The position numbers were made by a program, and so were the translations under genes. The notes under the pieces were generated by a model. The model saw only the letters and a list, made by a program, of their open reading frames with translations. It was not told the origin of the DNA and did not search any database. From Pseudomonadota bacterium (GTDB taxonomy: Bacteria; Pseudomonadota; Gammaproteobacteria; Acidiferrobacterales; Acidiferrobacteraceae): a DNA stretch of 50,281 bases. The DNA is taken from assembly GCA_021784755.1 (NCBI GenBank), contig JAJYHM010000026.1, positions 1-50,281 of the forward strand, given 5' to 3'. Of the stretch, positions 34,315 through 42,553 are shown piece after piece (within the stretch, counting starts at the first letter, position 1; each line of letters starts with the position of its first letter).

Positions 34315-34370
34315 CGCCACCACCTCCGTCGCTACCGGTCGTCCGCTCACCGGGCCCACGGTGTTTACAT

Positions 34371-34448
34371 CTACAAATCGGCAAGCCAAATAGACACAGC
34401 TACAAGCCAGCCCGCAATCGCAATCCCTACTAATGGCCAAGGTATCAT
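34371..34448 (-). CDS. 25-residue single-membrane-helix microprotein
   Basis: Starts at ATG 34448 with GGGAG seven bases upstream and ends with TAG. The product opens MIPWPLVGIAIAG and continues as one hydrophobic helix with three tryptophans, ending LADL. It begins 24 bases after the stop of the UreI-like gene, same strand, so both are probably one transcript. Small single-helix subunits of this kind accompany many membrane complexes (for example CydX of cytochrome bd), so it may be a subunit or regulator of the channel. No family recognised. Confidence 0.6.
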   Translation of the reverse strand: MIPWPLVGIAIAGWLVAVSIWLADL

Positions 34449-34472
34449 TGTTCTTCTCCCATTATGATGTCG

Positions 34473-35219
34473 TTAAAATGGTCCCTGATGGCCCGGCGCC
34501 ATGGACCACAGGATACCCGGTATAGCGAAGGTGTAGATGGCCGCAAACGTGACGACCCAGCCTACAAAACGTTCACTCATGCGCTTCTGCATAAGCAGTC
34601 CAGCAAGATTCATGGCGACAAACCAGACCAAGGCGATCGTGAAGTGATACACCCATGTGCCCCCGGTCGGAGCGGGCAATGTAAGAAAGTAATAGGCGTA
34701 AACACCCGTAAGCCACCCAATAAAAATGGCAACCGCGCCTAACTGTTGCCGGGACTCCACATGAAAGATCTGCGTGAAACCCAGGGCTATAAAGAAAAAT
34801 GCGTACATACCTGCAAGCCCCACCACAAAATTAGTCAGTGGCCCGAGTCCTTGCACAACCATCATAGCAATCAAGAAAGGCCACCACATAAGCCCCGCGG
34901 TCGCCGTAATGATACCGACACCAAACTCGTTGGCCTTTTTCCGGGTTGGATCCAGGTGCATAAGACCATTAGCTAGCAAAGCAAACGAGCCGATATACAT
35001 AAGCGGCGCGATCCATTTGCCCACGGTCGTCACAAAAAATGGCTTAGCAGGAGCCAGATCCTTCGCGATCTGCGCCAGGGCTGCTGTAGCGCTGTCGCTC
35101 CCAGCCCCTTTTATGGCCGCCATCGCGGGATGTGCGCTGCACAAGAATACAACTGCGCCAGCGACCACCGCCGCCACACCATTTAGCCACTTCCATCCCA
35201 AACATTGCGGTTCTTCCAT
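34473..35219 (-). CDS. AmiS/UreI-family urea/amide channel with signal peptide
   Basis: 248 residues. Residues 1-35 look like a cleavable signal peptide (hydrophobic core then HPAMAA), followed by a 35-residue linker. The remaining 175 residues align by eye with UreI/AmiS over six helices: MYIGSFALLANGLMHLDP corresponds to UreI LLYVGIVLISNGICGL, LTNFVVGLAGMYAFFF to LTNFYGPATGLLFGF, and a C-terminal FAIPGILW to WIPAWLLF. UreI of Helicobacter is a proton-gated urea channel; AmiS carries short amides. GGGAGGGAGT precedes ATG 35219. No urease or amidase genes are near. Identity is inferred from these motifs, not from a search. Confidence 0.72.
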   Translation of the reverse strand: MEEPQCLGWKWLNGVAAVVAGAVVFLCSAHPAMAAIKGAGSDSATAALAQIAKDLAPAKPFFVTTVGKWIAPLMYIGSFALLANGLMHLDPTRKKANEFGVGIITATAGLMWWPFLIAMMVVQGLGPLTNFVVGLAGMYAFFFIALGFTQIFHVESRQQLGAVAIFIGWLTGVYAYYFLTLPAPTGGTWVYHFTIALVWFVAMNLAGLLMQKRMSERFVGWVVTFAAIYTFAIPGILWSMAPGHQGPF

Positions 35220-35241
35220 ACTCCCTCCCTGACATTGCTAT

Positions 35242-35265
35242 GGCTGTTGTGAGTTTATAACAGCC
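35242..35265 (-). promoter_or_regulatory. Inverted repeat at the start of the UreI-like transcript
   Basis: Arms GGCTGTT and AACAGCC (35242-35248, 35259-35265) around ten bases. It directly follows a candidate minus-strand promoter (TTGACA at 35295-35290, 17-base spacer, TGTAAG at 35272-35267), so it would overlap the transcription start: a likely repressor site or 5' hairpin. Confidence 0.45.
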
Positions 35266-35295
35266 ACTTACATCCATGTCGCTACCAATTGTCAA

Positions 35296-35853
35296 TAATC
35301 GCAATCTCTTTTTTCTATAGTGAACAACTATTTTCTATTACTATATTTCATATAATTAATATATACCCATTAAACGCTCTTTGTTTTATACTAATACCAT
35401 GATGACTTTCCTGCTGCGCATAAGTTTGCAAATATATTATTTCAAGTAGACGCGGTGCGCACTTTCGGTGCGGCTATTGTATGGCCTGTGCTATTTTCGG
35501 CGATCGAATGGGGCTCGCTACTAGAACCAGAGCCCAAGACCGGGAGGATCTGTCGCAATGCAAAGCTCCGCAAGGACCGTTTATGCGCGCCTATCCTCCG
35601 CGTGCGCATGACGCTTGTCGCGAGCACCCGGATGGGCGGGATAAAGAAGAGCAAGGACTGTTTTGTCCTAAGCGTTTTCCGAACCGTCAATCGAAAACGA
35701 GTATGCAAAGCCCGGATCGCGGCCCTGATCAGTGATCACCGCGGTATTTCGCCTCAGATGGGCGCAGGGACGTTCAAGCCTCTCTCCTGTTTGTGGTAGC
35801 GGCCGAACTCATAGGCTTAGGCGACGGTACGCCGTGCCACGACATCCCACCGG
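35296..35853. other. AT-rich then anonymous intergenic region
   Basis: 35296-35450 is strongly AT-rich and probably regulatory for the UreI-like gene. 35455-35799 contains overlapping open frames on both strands (up to 114 codons), rich in basic residues, with no ribosome binding site and no recognised product; a decayed element is possible. Confidence 0.4.
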
Positions 35854-36687
35854 CTAGGCCGAAGGATCGTCTACTTCCCACTCGATCTCGCCTGTGAGGA
35901 AGGTAATGGCGTGGCCCGACAAGGCCACACGATCACCGTGCACACTACAAAGAATTTCGCCGCCGCGACTCGACAGCTGTCGGGCGGAGAGGACGGGCTT
36001 GGCGAAGCGTCTTGCCCAATACGGGGCGAGCGCGCAGTGCGCGGAACCCGTAACCGGGTCTTCGGGCACACCGAGGCGCGGGGCAAAGAAGCGGCTCACG
36101 AAATCCACCCCCTCTCCGAACCCATCCGCGGGTGCACTGACCGCGATACCGGGCCGGTCGAGTGCGCGCAGAACCTCATGATCGGGCCGGATGGCAAGCA
36201 CGGTCTTGGGGTCGTCATAGATCGCCACATAATCGCGCGCCGTCACCAAGACTTCTCGGGGTTTGATGCCAAGGCCGGCGACGAGCCAGGGTGGCATGGT
36301 GCACGGCGTCAGATCCTTGGCCGGGAAATCCATGACGATCCATGCGCCCTCACGCCACACCGTGAGATCGCCGCTGCGGGTGTGAAACACGATGACCGGA
36401 TCCGGCCACGCAAGATGCCGGAAAAGGACATGAGCCGCGGCCAAGGTGGCGTGTCCGCAGAGGTCGACCTCGCACAAGGGCGTAAACCATCGGAGATCGA
36501 AACCGCTGGGCGCCGGTGCGAAGAACGCGGTTTCCGACAGATTGTTCTCAGCGGCAATCGCCTGCAAGACCTTGTCTTCAGGCCAAGAGGATAGTGCTAC
36601 GACCGCCGCCGGGTTGCCCGAAAACAGGCGGGTCGTGAAAGCATCCACCTGAAACAATGCGGCTTTCACCATGGCGTCCGCACGCAT
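35854..36687 (-). CDS. PhzF-family isomerase/epimerase-like protein
   Basis: Diaminopimelate-epimerase-fold enzyme of the PhzF family, 277 residues. The acid-base glutamate is seen in NNLSETAFF (Glu52); LCGHATLAAAHVLF and DPVTGSAHCAL are hallmark motifs. The start at 36687 shares one base with the symporter stop (TGATG), so translation is coupled; ATG 36672 is an alternative. Most family members have unknown substrates; phenazine genes are absent. Confidence 0.9.
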   Translation of the reverse strand: MRADAMVKAALFQVDAFTTRLFSGNPAAVVALSSWPEDKVLQAIAAENNLSETAFFAPAPSGFDLRWFTPLCEVDLCGHATLAAAHVLFRHLAWPDPVIVFHTRSGDLTVWREGAWIVMDFPAKDLTPCTMPPWLVAGLGIKPREVLVTARDYVAIYDDPKTVLAIRPDHEVLRALDRPGIAVSAPADGFGEGVDFVSRFFAPRLGVPEDPVTGSAHCALAPYWARRFAKPVLSARQLSSRGGEILCSVHGDRVALSGHAITFLTGEIEWEVDDPSA

Positions 36688-38225
36688 CAGATGCTGCGCA
36701 TCTGCACATCAAGTGTACCGTCACGCCCCGCGCCGACACGCAAGGCCTTCAGTATCCAGGTGGCCACCACTATTACCGCGAGATTGACGAGCACGGCGTA
36801 GATCGCCGCGTAGGCCGGAACGGTGTAACCCGCAATAGTGAGTGGGTAGATCACGCTCTTAAACGAGGTGCTCGCCGCCATGGCGGTCCCGGCGATCATG
36901 CCGGCAAGCCACCCCACGATGAGCGCATAACGATGCGGCCAGCGCGTATAGAGCCCGACCACGATAGACGGGAAGGTCTGAATGATCCAGATCCCGCCCA
37001 GGAGTTGGAGCATAATGGCGTATTTCTCCGGAACCCCCAGCACGAAGATGAGGGCGCCGAATTTCACAAAGAGCGAGGCGAGCTTGGCCGTTCTCGTCTC
37101 CCCCGCCTCGCTCACGCCCGGATGCAGGAAGGCCTTGTAGATATTCCGCGTAAAGAGATTTGCGGCTGCCACTGACATGATCGCGGCGGGCACGAGCGCT
37201 CCTATCACGATAGCGGCGAAGGCAACGCCCACAAACCACGGCGGCAAAAAGCGCATGAAGAGCGCAGGCACCGCATAGCTCGGCCCATAGTGCGCAAACC
37301 CACTGCGGAACTGCGGAAGGGTATTGAGATGTGCGGCATAGGCCAGATAGCCAAGCAGTGCAAGCAGCCCCAGCACAAAAGAGTAGGCCGGTAGAAACAC
37401 GGCGTTCTTGCGGACCACATCCGCACTCTTGGCACCCAGGACCCCGGTCACGGTGTGCGGATACATGAGCAAGGCGAGTGCGGAACCGAGCGCGAGGGTC
37501 GCATAGCCCGACAATATGCCACTGCTATGCGGCGGCGGCGCCGGGAAAGTGAGTTTGGCGGCCGGCACCTGAGCGAAGATCGCCGCCCACCCCCCGAGAT
37601 GTGCCGGTATCACCACTACGGCAGTAAGCACGGTTGTATAGATGAGAGCGTCCTTGACGACGGCGATAAGCGCCGGCGCGCGCAGGCCCCCGGTATAGGT
37701 GTAGGCCGCCAGGATCACAAAGGCGATGATGAGCGGGGCGTCGGACCATACCCCCGTTCCCTCCAGATGCAGCGCCCCCAGCACCACCTGAATACCTATG
37801 AGCTGAAGAGCGATATAGGGCATCGTGGCGAGGATACCAGTCACGGCGACCAGGAGTCCCAGCATCCGACAGTCGAATCTCTGCTCGACGAAGTCGGCGG
37901 CCGTGACGTAACCCCGCTCCCGCGCGACGGTCCAAAGTTTGGGCATGATAAGGAACATGATGGGATACATGACGATCGTGTACGGTAGCGCAAAAAACCC
38001 AAGCGCCCCCTGCCCGAATACCAGCGCTGGCACAGCGATGAAGGTGTAGGCCGTGTAAAGGTCACCGCCCAGAAGGAACCAAGTCACGACGCTGCCGAAG
38101 CGTCGCCCGCCCAGGCCCCATTCACTCAAAAGACTCAAGTCCCCCGGTCGCCAACGGTTCGCCCAGAAGCCGAGGCCGGTAACGAGCAGAAAAAGCGCCA
38201 GGAAGATCCCAAGAGCGGCGTTCAT
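36687..38225 (-). CDS. Sodium:solute symporter family protein (monocarboxylate-type)
   Basis: 512 residues with about 13 membrane helices, LeuT-fold SSS family. Features include GGRRFGSVVTWFLLGGDLYTA cut here to GGRRFGS and LLGGDLYTAY, YVTAADFVEQRFDC and the late-helix KFGALIFVLG. Together with the DUF3311 partner upstream it resembles MctP-type carriers for lactate, pyruvate or amino acids. The start overlaps the DUF3311 stop by four bases. Confidence 0.88.
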   Translation of the reverse strand: MNAALGIFLALFLLVTGLGFWANRWRPGDLSLLSEWGLGGRRFGSVVTWFLLGGDLYTAYTFIAVPALVFGQGALGFFALPYTIVMYPIMFLIMPKLWTVARERGYVTAADFVEQRFDCRMLGLLVAVTGILATMPYIALQLIGIQVVLGALHLEGTGVWSDAPLIIAFVILAAYTYTGGLRAPALIAVVKDALIYTTVLTAVVVIPAHLGGWAAIFAQVPAAKLTFPAPPPHSSGILSGYATLALGSALALLMYPHTVTGVLGAKSADVVRKNAVFLPAYSFVLGLLALLGYLAYAAHLNTLPQFRSGFAHYGPSYAVPALFMRFLPPWFVGVAFAAIVIGALVPAAIMSVAAANLFTRNIYKAFLHPGVSEAGETRTAKLASLFVKFGALIFVLGVPEKYAIMLQLLGGIWIIQTFPSIVVGLYTRWPHRYALIVGWLAGMIAGTAMAASTSFKSVIYPLTIAGYTVPAYAAIYAVLVNLAVIVVATWILKALRVGAGRDGTLDVQMRSI

Positions 38226-38440
38226 GCGGGCCCCTTCAGATCATTGGGCGCGCTTGAACGTTGGACGAGATAAACGATGGCCGTGAGGGTCACGCTCACC
38301 GGGACCCAGGCGAGCTGGTACCAATAGAAGAAAGGGAAACCGAACAAGGTCGGCTGGACATGATCGTACAGCGGGACCCACAAAGTTCCAAAAAAAGGGA
38401 TGGCCAACAGCACATACACCCACCGCGATACCAGACTCAT
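38222..38440 (-). CDS. DUF3311 small membrane protein, symporter partner
   Basis: 72 residues with two membrane helices (VYVLLAIPFFGTLWVPLY and FYWYQLAWVPVSVTLTAIVY), the DUF3311 pattern. DUF3311 genes commonly precede SSS symporters and may help assembly or activity. ATG 38440 with GGGGGG upstream; a ten-residue longer start is possible. Stop overlaps the symporter start. Confidence 0.88.
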   Translation of the reverse strand: MSLVSRWVYVLLAIPFFGTLWVPLYDHVQPTLFGFPFFYWYQLAWVPVSVTLTAIVYLVQRSSAPNDLKGPA

Positions 38441-38800
38441 GCGCCCCCCTTTTATTATGTTATGAGCCACTGTCTAGTCCGATTAAGCGTACTAGTCCAT
38501 CGACCGTTGGTCAATTATGGGCTTTTGGTCCGCTACATGCGGCCGCCTGTCCAGAGCAGACCCTCTTGTGTTGTGAATTGGTCGCGGGCAGGAGGCCTTG
38601 AATGGTGCCCGTGCCCACCTAAACCGACTTTCGCGTGACCGATGAACCAAATACGGTGCTTGCCTTCATCTCGCTCTTGCGTGCGATGCGGGTGCTGGCA
38701 GAGGGTCCGCGACGAGGCCTCGCGCGTTTCTTCAGTAATCGGCGCCGAGACCCGCAAGTCTCCCCCTGACCTACGCGGGCCGCTCATGCACCCACACGAA
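38441..38800. other. Intergenic region between carbamoyltransferase and DUF3311 genes
   Basis: A possible minus-strand promoter for the DUF3311 operon is TTGACC (about 38515-38510) followed 17 bases on by TACGCT, with a GACC-GTT-GGTC dyad overlapping the -35. The 84-codon minus-strand frame 38533-38787 has no convincing start or similarity. Confidence 0.35.
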
Positions 38801-40483
38801 TCAGCGGCCCTTTTCGAGTAAGAACGGGCCTATCGCCAGGGCATCCAAGGGTCGGCAAGCGAAGGCCTCGATGGCGTCCAAGGGCGTTCGGATGCGCGCG
38901 CCATGGCGCGTGGTAAAATCCGCGCTCAAAAGGACAGGTATGCCAGTCAAAGCCCCGAAGGCCTCGATGGCATCATGGAGGAGCGGTTGAACTGCACGAT
39001 CCACGGTCTGCACACGAGCGGTACCATCGACGTGGGCGGCCGCTGGGATGCGCGGACGCTTATCGTTGCGGACACGCGCCAGACAGGAACGGAAGCTTGC
39101 CGATCTCGTGTCCTCGAACCAATCCGCAGCGGCCTCGGACAAGACGGCGCAGGCTATGGGTTCAAAAGGGTCGCGCCCCGCGAGGTCATTCAGTGTCTCG
39201 ACCATGCCTGGCGCCGCGGGGGTAGCGAGGATGAGCCGGCTCGCCAAGGCCTGCGGGCCGAACTCCATCGCCCCCTGAAACCATCCCACCGTCTTGCCGC
39301 TCGCAAGGCGCGCCGCCACGGCGACAGTCATGGCAGGCGGCCGTCCGTACGGGAGCTGCGCACGCACGAGCGCCGCCTCAACATCTTCAGCTGAAAATCG
39401 CGGCCCCCAGCAGGTATCCCGCACGGGTTCCCGTTTGTGGGGCGCGCCCACAGTGTGGTCGATCCACAAGGCCGCGCCGAGCGCGGTCCCCGCGGCCCCC
39501 GCGACCGGCGAGACCCAGAATTGTTCGAAGAGCCCCGAGTCGCGTAGGGCGCTATTGAGAACGATGTTACGAAAGACACCGCCCGCCGCCGTCAGGTGGC
39601 GCGCCCGGCTTTCCTGCTTGAGCCCAGCGGCGAGTGCTACCACCGTCTCCGCCAGGCATTCCTGCCAAGAACTCGCAATGTCTTCGTGGCGTGGCTCGAT
39701 CCTCGTTCCCGGTATCCGTGCGGGACCCAGGAGGTCAGTGAGACCCTCACCGGACACGTGATAGCCGCCACCCGCCGCACGCGTGACGATGCGTGTAAAG
39801 GCCTCCCGGAAACGCGGCTTGCCGCGCGCCGCCAGCGCCACGACCTTGTCTTCTCCGGTGCCGGACCCGAACCCCAGATGCACGGTCAGTCGCTCGAACA
39901 AGAGACCCAGGGAGTCCATCGCTTCGACTTCGCCCAGGATCTTTATGGTCGTTCCCCGACCACTGGCGTAGCTCGTAGCCGACCGCTCGCCCCGGGCATT
40001 GACGCACAGGATCGCTGACTCTTCGAATGGCGAAGTGAGAAAGGCCGCCGCGATATGTGACAACTGATGGGGGACATAATGCCATCGAGGCCATCCGGCC
40101 GCCTCGGTGCCTACTGCCACGTCTCGCGTGTCGAGAGCGTGGCGCACCCACGCTAGCTCGCAGAGCGGCCATGTGGCCCACAGCGGCTTCTCACGCTCCC
40201 CGGCGGCTGCGCGCGACATACCAAGCGGTCTTTCGTGCACATCAGGGATCAAGGAAGGATCCCATGCAAAGGCGATCTGGTCGACATCGGATAGTCTCGC
40301 GCCCCGCTGCTCAAGACACCACGCGACACCCTGAGCGGGCCACACACGTCCCGGCGTCCGCGTTGAACCGATCACCCCACCGGGTTCGCAGGCCTCCTCC
40401 TCCAACGCCGCCACGACATGTCCATCTTCGATCAAGGTTGCCGCGGGCTCATGGAAGCCGCCCGAGATTCCGAGTGTCAGCAT
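38801..40483 (-). CDS. NodU/CmcH-like carbamoyltransferase with altered active-site motifs
   Basis: Would transfer carbamoyl from carbamoyl phosphate to a sugar hydroxyl. 560 residues from ATG 40483 (overlaps the GT9 stop by seven bases): a Kae1-like N-terminal domain (HEPAATLIEDG; SLGLLFERLTVHLGF; EDKVVALAARG) and a YrdC-like C-terminal part (HVDGTARVQTV, ALAIGPFLLEK). Several motif positions differ from family consensus: VDGxGE is VNARGE, AGDAG is AGAAG, PRALGNRS is PQALASRL, NTSFN is SADFT. It may be inactive, or act on an unusual acceptor. Last gene of the glycan operon. Confidence 0.85.
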   Translation of the reverse strand: MLTLGISGGFHEPAATLIEDGHVVAALEEEACEPGGVIGSTRTPGRVWPAQGVAWCLEQRGARLSDVDQIAFAWDPSLIPDVHERPLGMSRAAAGEREKPLWATWPLCELAWVRHALDTRDVAVGTEAAGWPRWHYVPHQLSHIAAAFLTSPFEESAILCVNARGERSATSYASGRGTTIKILGEVEAMDSLGLLFERLTVHLGFGSGTGEDKVVALAARGKPRFREAFTRIVTRAAGGGYHVSGEGLTDLLGPARIPGTRIEPRHEDIASSWQECLAETVVALAAGLKQESRARHLTAAGGVFRNIVLNSALRDSGLFEQFWVSPVAGAAGTALGAALWIDHTVGAPHKREPVRDTCWGPRFSAEDVEAALVRAQLPYGRPPAMTVAVAARLASGKTVGWFQGAMEFGPQALASRLILATPAAPGMVETLNDLAGRDPFEPIACAVLSEAAADWFEDTRSASFRSCLARVRNDKRPRIPAAAHVDGTARVQTVDRAVQPLLHDAIEAFGALTGIPVLLSADFTTRHGARIRTPLDAIEAFACRPLDALAIGPFLLEKGR

Positions 40484-41553
40484 AAGGCCCGGCGGGCGAG
40501 GCCCGAACCATCTAGCAAGAGTTCGGTCGCGGCGTCCACGACCTGTCGAGGGCTCACATCTCGCAGACAGCGGTGGTGGCCACTGGCGCAGACACTCTTG
40601 AAGCAGTTGCGGCAAGGGACGTCGGCCGACAACACGCGTGATGCGGCCATCCAAGGGGCTTGCTGCGGATTCGTAAGCGCATAGAGCACAACCACGGGCG
40701 TGCCGACCGCTGTCGCCAGATGGGCAGGCCCAGTGTTATTGGTGACGACGACATCCGCGGACATCTGGAGCCCAGCAAGCTCCGCAAGCGATGTGCCACA
40801 GACTACGGTAGCATCGCTGCGGGCCGTCTGGCGTATACGGAGCAGAAGCTCGCGTTCGTCATCCGTGCCAGCCAGGACGCAGGCGGCGTCGAGTTCATGC
40901 TCGAGAAGCCGCAAGACCGTCGCATAGGATTCCTCGGGATAGCGCCGGGAAGACGCTGAGGCCCCTGGATGCAGGACGATCGTAGGCCGGCCCTCGGCCC
41001 GGTGACGCGCACCCCATGCGCGCGCCGACTCCGGCAGGGAGATCGCAAGCTTGTCGTCGCCTGCGCTTGCACCAAGCTCGGCCACGAGCCCTAACTGTCG
41101 CTCCGCGTCGTGCCGTATCTCATCCTCCGGTTCCTTCTCGATCACCCATGTCGTCAAAAGCGCATAGGGATTCTCGCGACAATGGGCCGCACGTCGAGGG
41201 ATCTGGGCCAAATGGCAGAGGAGTGCCGCCGGTAAGGGGCTTTGACCGAATACCGTAAAGATCACGGCCGCGTCAAAGCGGCGCGTGCGCAATTGCTCGA
41301 TGACCGCGTGATCCATGGCAGCATCGGCATCGACCCCCCTCATCCACGGCGCACGGTAGACTATGACATCGTCAACACCGGGCAGGAGGCGCGCGACTGC
41401 CGCCCCTGGCGGCGAGACGAGCGCAGTCACGTTGCGCCCCACGGCGGCCGCCTTCAGAGCACGTATGGCGGGCCCCGTCATGAGTAGATCGCCCATACCG
41501 CCGAGCCGTACCACCAAGAGCCTGCGTGCCGCTTGCCAATCGTGCCCCATCAT
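40477..41553 (-). CDS. Glycosyltransferase family 9 (heptosyltransferase-like)
   Basis: GT-B enzyme likely using an ADP-heptose-type donor, 358 residues. RLGGMGDLLMTGPAIRALK is the N-terminal acceptor motif; VLHPGASASSRRYP and NNTGPAHLATAVGTP form the donor site; the C-terminal PCRNCFKSVCASGHHRCL is typical of WaaC/WaaF-like proteins. Start at the first of two adjacent ATGs (41553, 41550), overlapping the HAD stop. The neighbouring heptose-bisphosphatase-like gene supports a heptose donor. Confidence 0.88.
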   Translation of the reverse strand: MMGHDWQAARRLLVVRLGGMGDLLMTGPAIRALKAAAVGRNVTALVSPPGAAVARLLPGVDDVIVYRAPWMRGVDADAAMDHAVIEQLRTRRFDAAVIFTVFGQSPLPAALLCHLAQIPRRAAHCRENPYALLTTWVIEKEPEDEIRHDAERQLGLVAELGASAGDDKLAISLPESARAWGARHRAEGRPTIVLHPGASASSRRYPEESYATVLRLLEHELDAACVLAGTDDERELLLRIRQTARSDATVVCGTSLAELAGLQMSADVVVTNNTGPAHLATAVGTPVVVLYALTNPQQAPWMAASRVLSADVPCRNCFKSVCASGHHRCLRDVSPRQVVDAATELLLDGSGLARRALC

Positions 41554-42161
41554 GAGCGCGCGAACGAATGGGGACGCACAGGGCGCCCTGGCCCCGACGC
41601 GTCAATGATGAAATCGGCGGCCTCATCTATGTCGCGCGCTATGTAGTCAGGCACGCGCCGGTCTGAAAGCTGCCATTTGGTCTCGTTGCCGTTATCGACG
41701 AGCACGCTGCGGCAACCCGCGGCGTGCCCCGCCTCCACGTCATCAAGGATATCCCCGATACACCAGGATCGCGTCAGGTCGCAATGACCGTCACGGGCGG
41801 CCCTCTGAAAAAGGCCAGGGCGCGGTTTGCGACAAGTACAGGAAATGGAGTAGTTCTTCAGGCGCCCCATGGGATCATGGGGGCAATAATAAAAGCCGGC
41901 CAAGGGCACACCGAAGGCGCGCAAAAGATCACGCAACCTATCTTCGACGCTTGTGAGCGCGTCTTCGGTGAAGTAGCCGCGGGCCACTCCGCCTTGATTA
42001 CTCACAACGACCAGCTTGAAGCCCCGATCGTGGAGCCGCCGCAGGCCGGTCCGCACCCCGGAGACCAAGCGTATGCGACTCGGGTCCACATTGTAGGGGA
42101 CGTCGTCTATGAGTGTGCCATCCTTGTCCAAAAAGACGGCGGCATCGCGCATCAGAACCAT
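41550..42161 (-). CDS. HAD-IIIA phosphatase, GmhB-like heptose bisphosphatase
   Basis: 203 residues. The nucleophile motif is FLDKDGTLID, VVSNQGGVARG is motif II, and the zinc loop is seen as YYCPHDPMG plus CTCRKPRPG; WCIGDILDD is the acidic motif. It resembles D-glycero-D-manno-heptose 1,7-bisphosphate 7-phosphatase and histidinol phosphatase-type HAD proteins; the first fits the glycan context. Start at ATG 42161, or ATG 42152, which would share a base with the preceding stop. Confidence 0.85.
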   Translation of the reverse strand: MVLMRDAAVFLDKDGTLIDDVPYNVDPSRIRLVSGVRTGLRRLHDRGFKLVVVSNQGGVARGYFTEDALTSVEDRLRDLLRAFGVPLAGFYYCPHDPMGRLKNYSISCTCRKPRPGLFQRAARDGHCDLTRSWCIGDILDDVEAGHAAGCRSVLVDNGNETKWQLSDRRVPDYIARDIDEAADFIIDASGPGRPVRPHSFARS

Positions 42162-42541
42162 GAGGTCTCTCGCATAGGACAGGCCATGACCTCGGGGATG
42201 ACCGTCTCCGCAGGCTGCGTCAGCACAAGTCGCACGGTATGCGCGACATTAGCGAGATCCTGCAAGGGCGTTTTGTCGATCTCTGGAAATCGGTCGGAAA
42301 GAAACGGTGTACACAAACTGCCGGAGATCACTGCGATGCCCTCTATTCCGAGCGGCCGATCCTCCCCACCTTCTAGGAGGTCTCCTGCGATTACGGTAGC
42401 GACCGCTTGGCTCAAGTTCCTGCAGATGGCCGCAGCGAGACCCTGCGCCTCATCTGTGACAAGCGCGATGTGTCCCGGATGCTGGTCGTCTCGCCCTCTC
42501 CTTCCCTCTCTATTCTCGATGCGCGCCAGATCGTCGTTCAT
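42152..42541 (-). pseudogene. Internally deleted SDR-family remnant
   Basis: 129 residues where an SDR would have about 240. The start HIALVTDEAQGLAAAICRNLS matches the SDR first strand-helix, with TG changed to TD. The end TVRLVLTQPAETVIPEVM and CPMRETSW matches SDR C-termini. The middle with the catalytic Ser and YxxxK is missing, and no frameshift is needed to read through. A strong ribosome binding site (GGGAGGAG) remains. Probably non-enzymatic; a short functional derivative cannot be excluded. Confidence 0.6.
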
Positions 42542-42553
42542 GAACTCTCCTCC

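Noticed and set aside
34473..35219. Reading the membrane protein as an AmoC/PmoC or rhodopsin-like protein
   Set aside because: No metal-ligand histidines or retinal lysine pattern; motif order fits AmiS/UreI better.
35455..35799. 114-codon plus-strand ORF, possibly an insertion-sequence fragment
   Set aside because: No ribosome binding site, no transposase motif, no terminal repeats seen.
38533..38787. 84-codon minus-strand ORF before the DUF3311 operon
   Set aside because: Composition of a chance frame; probable promoter region instead.
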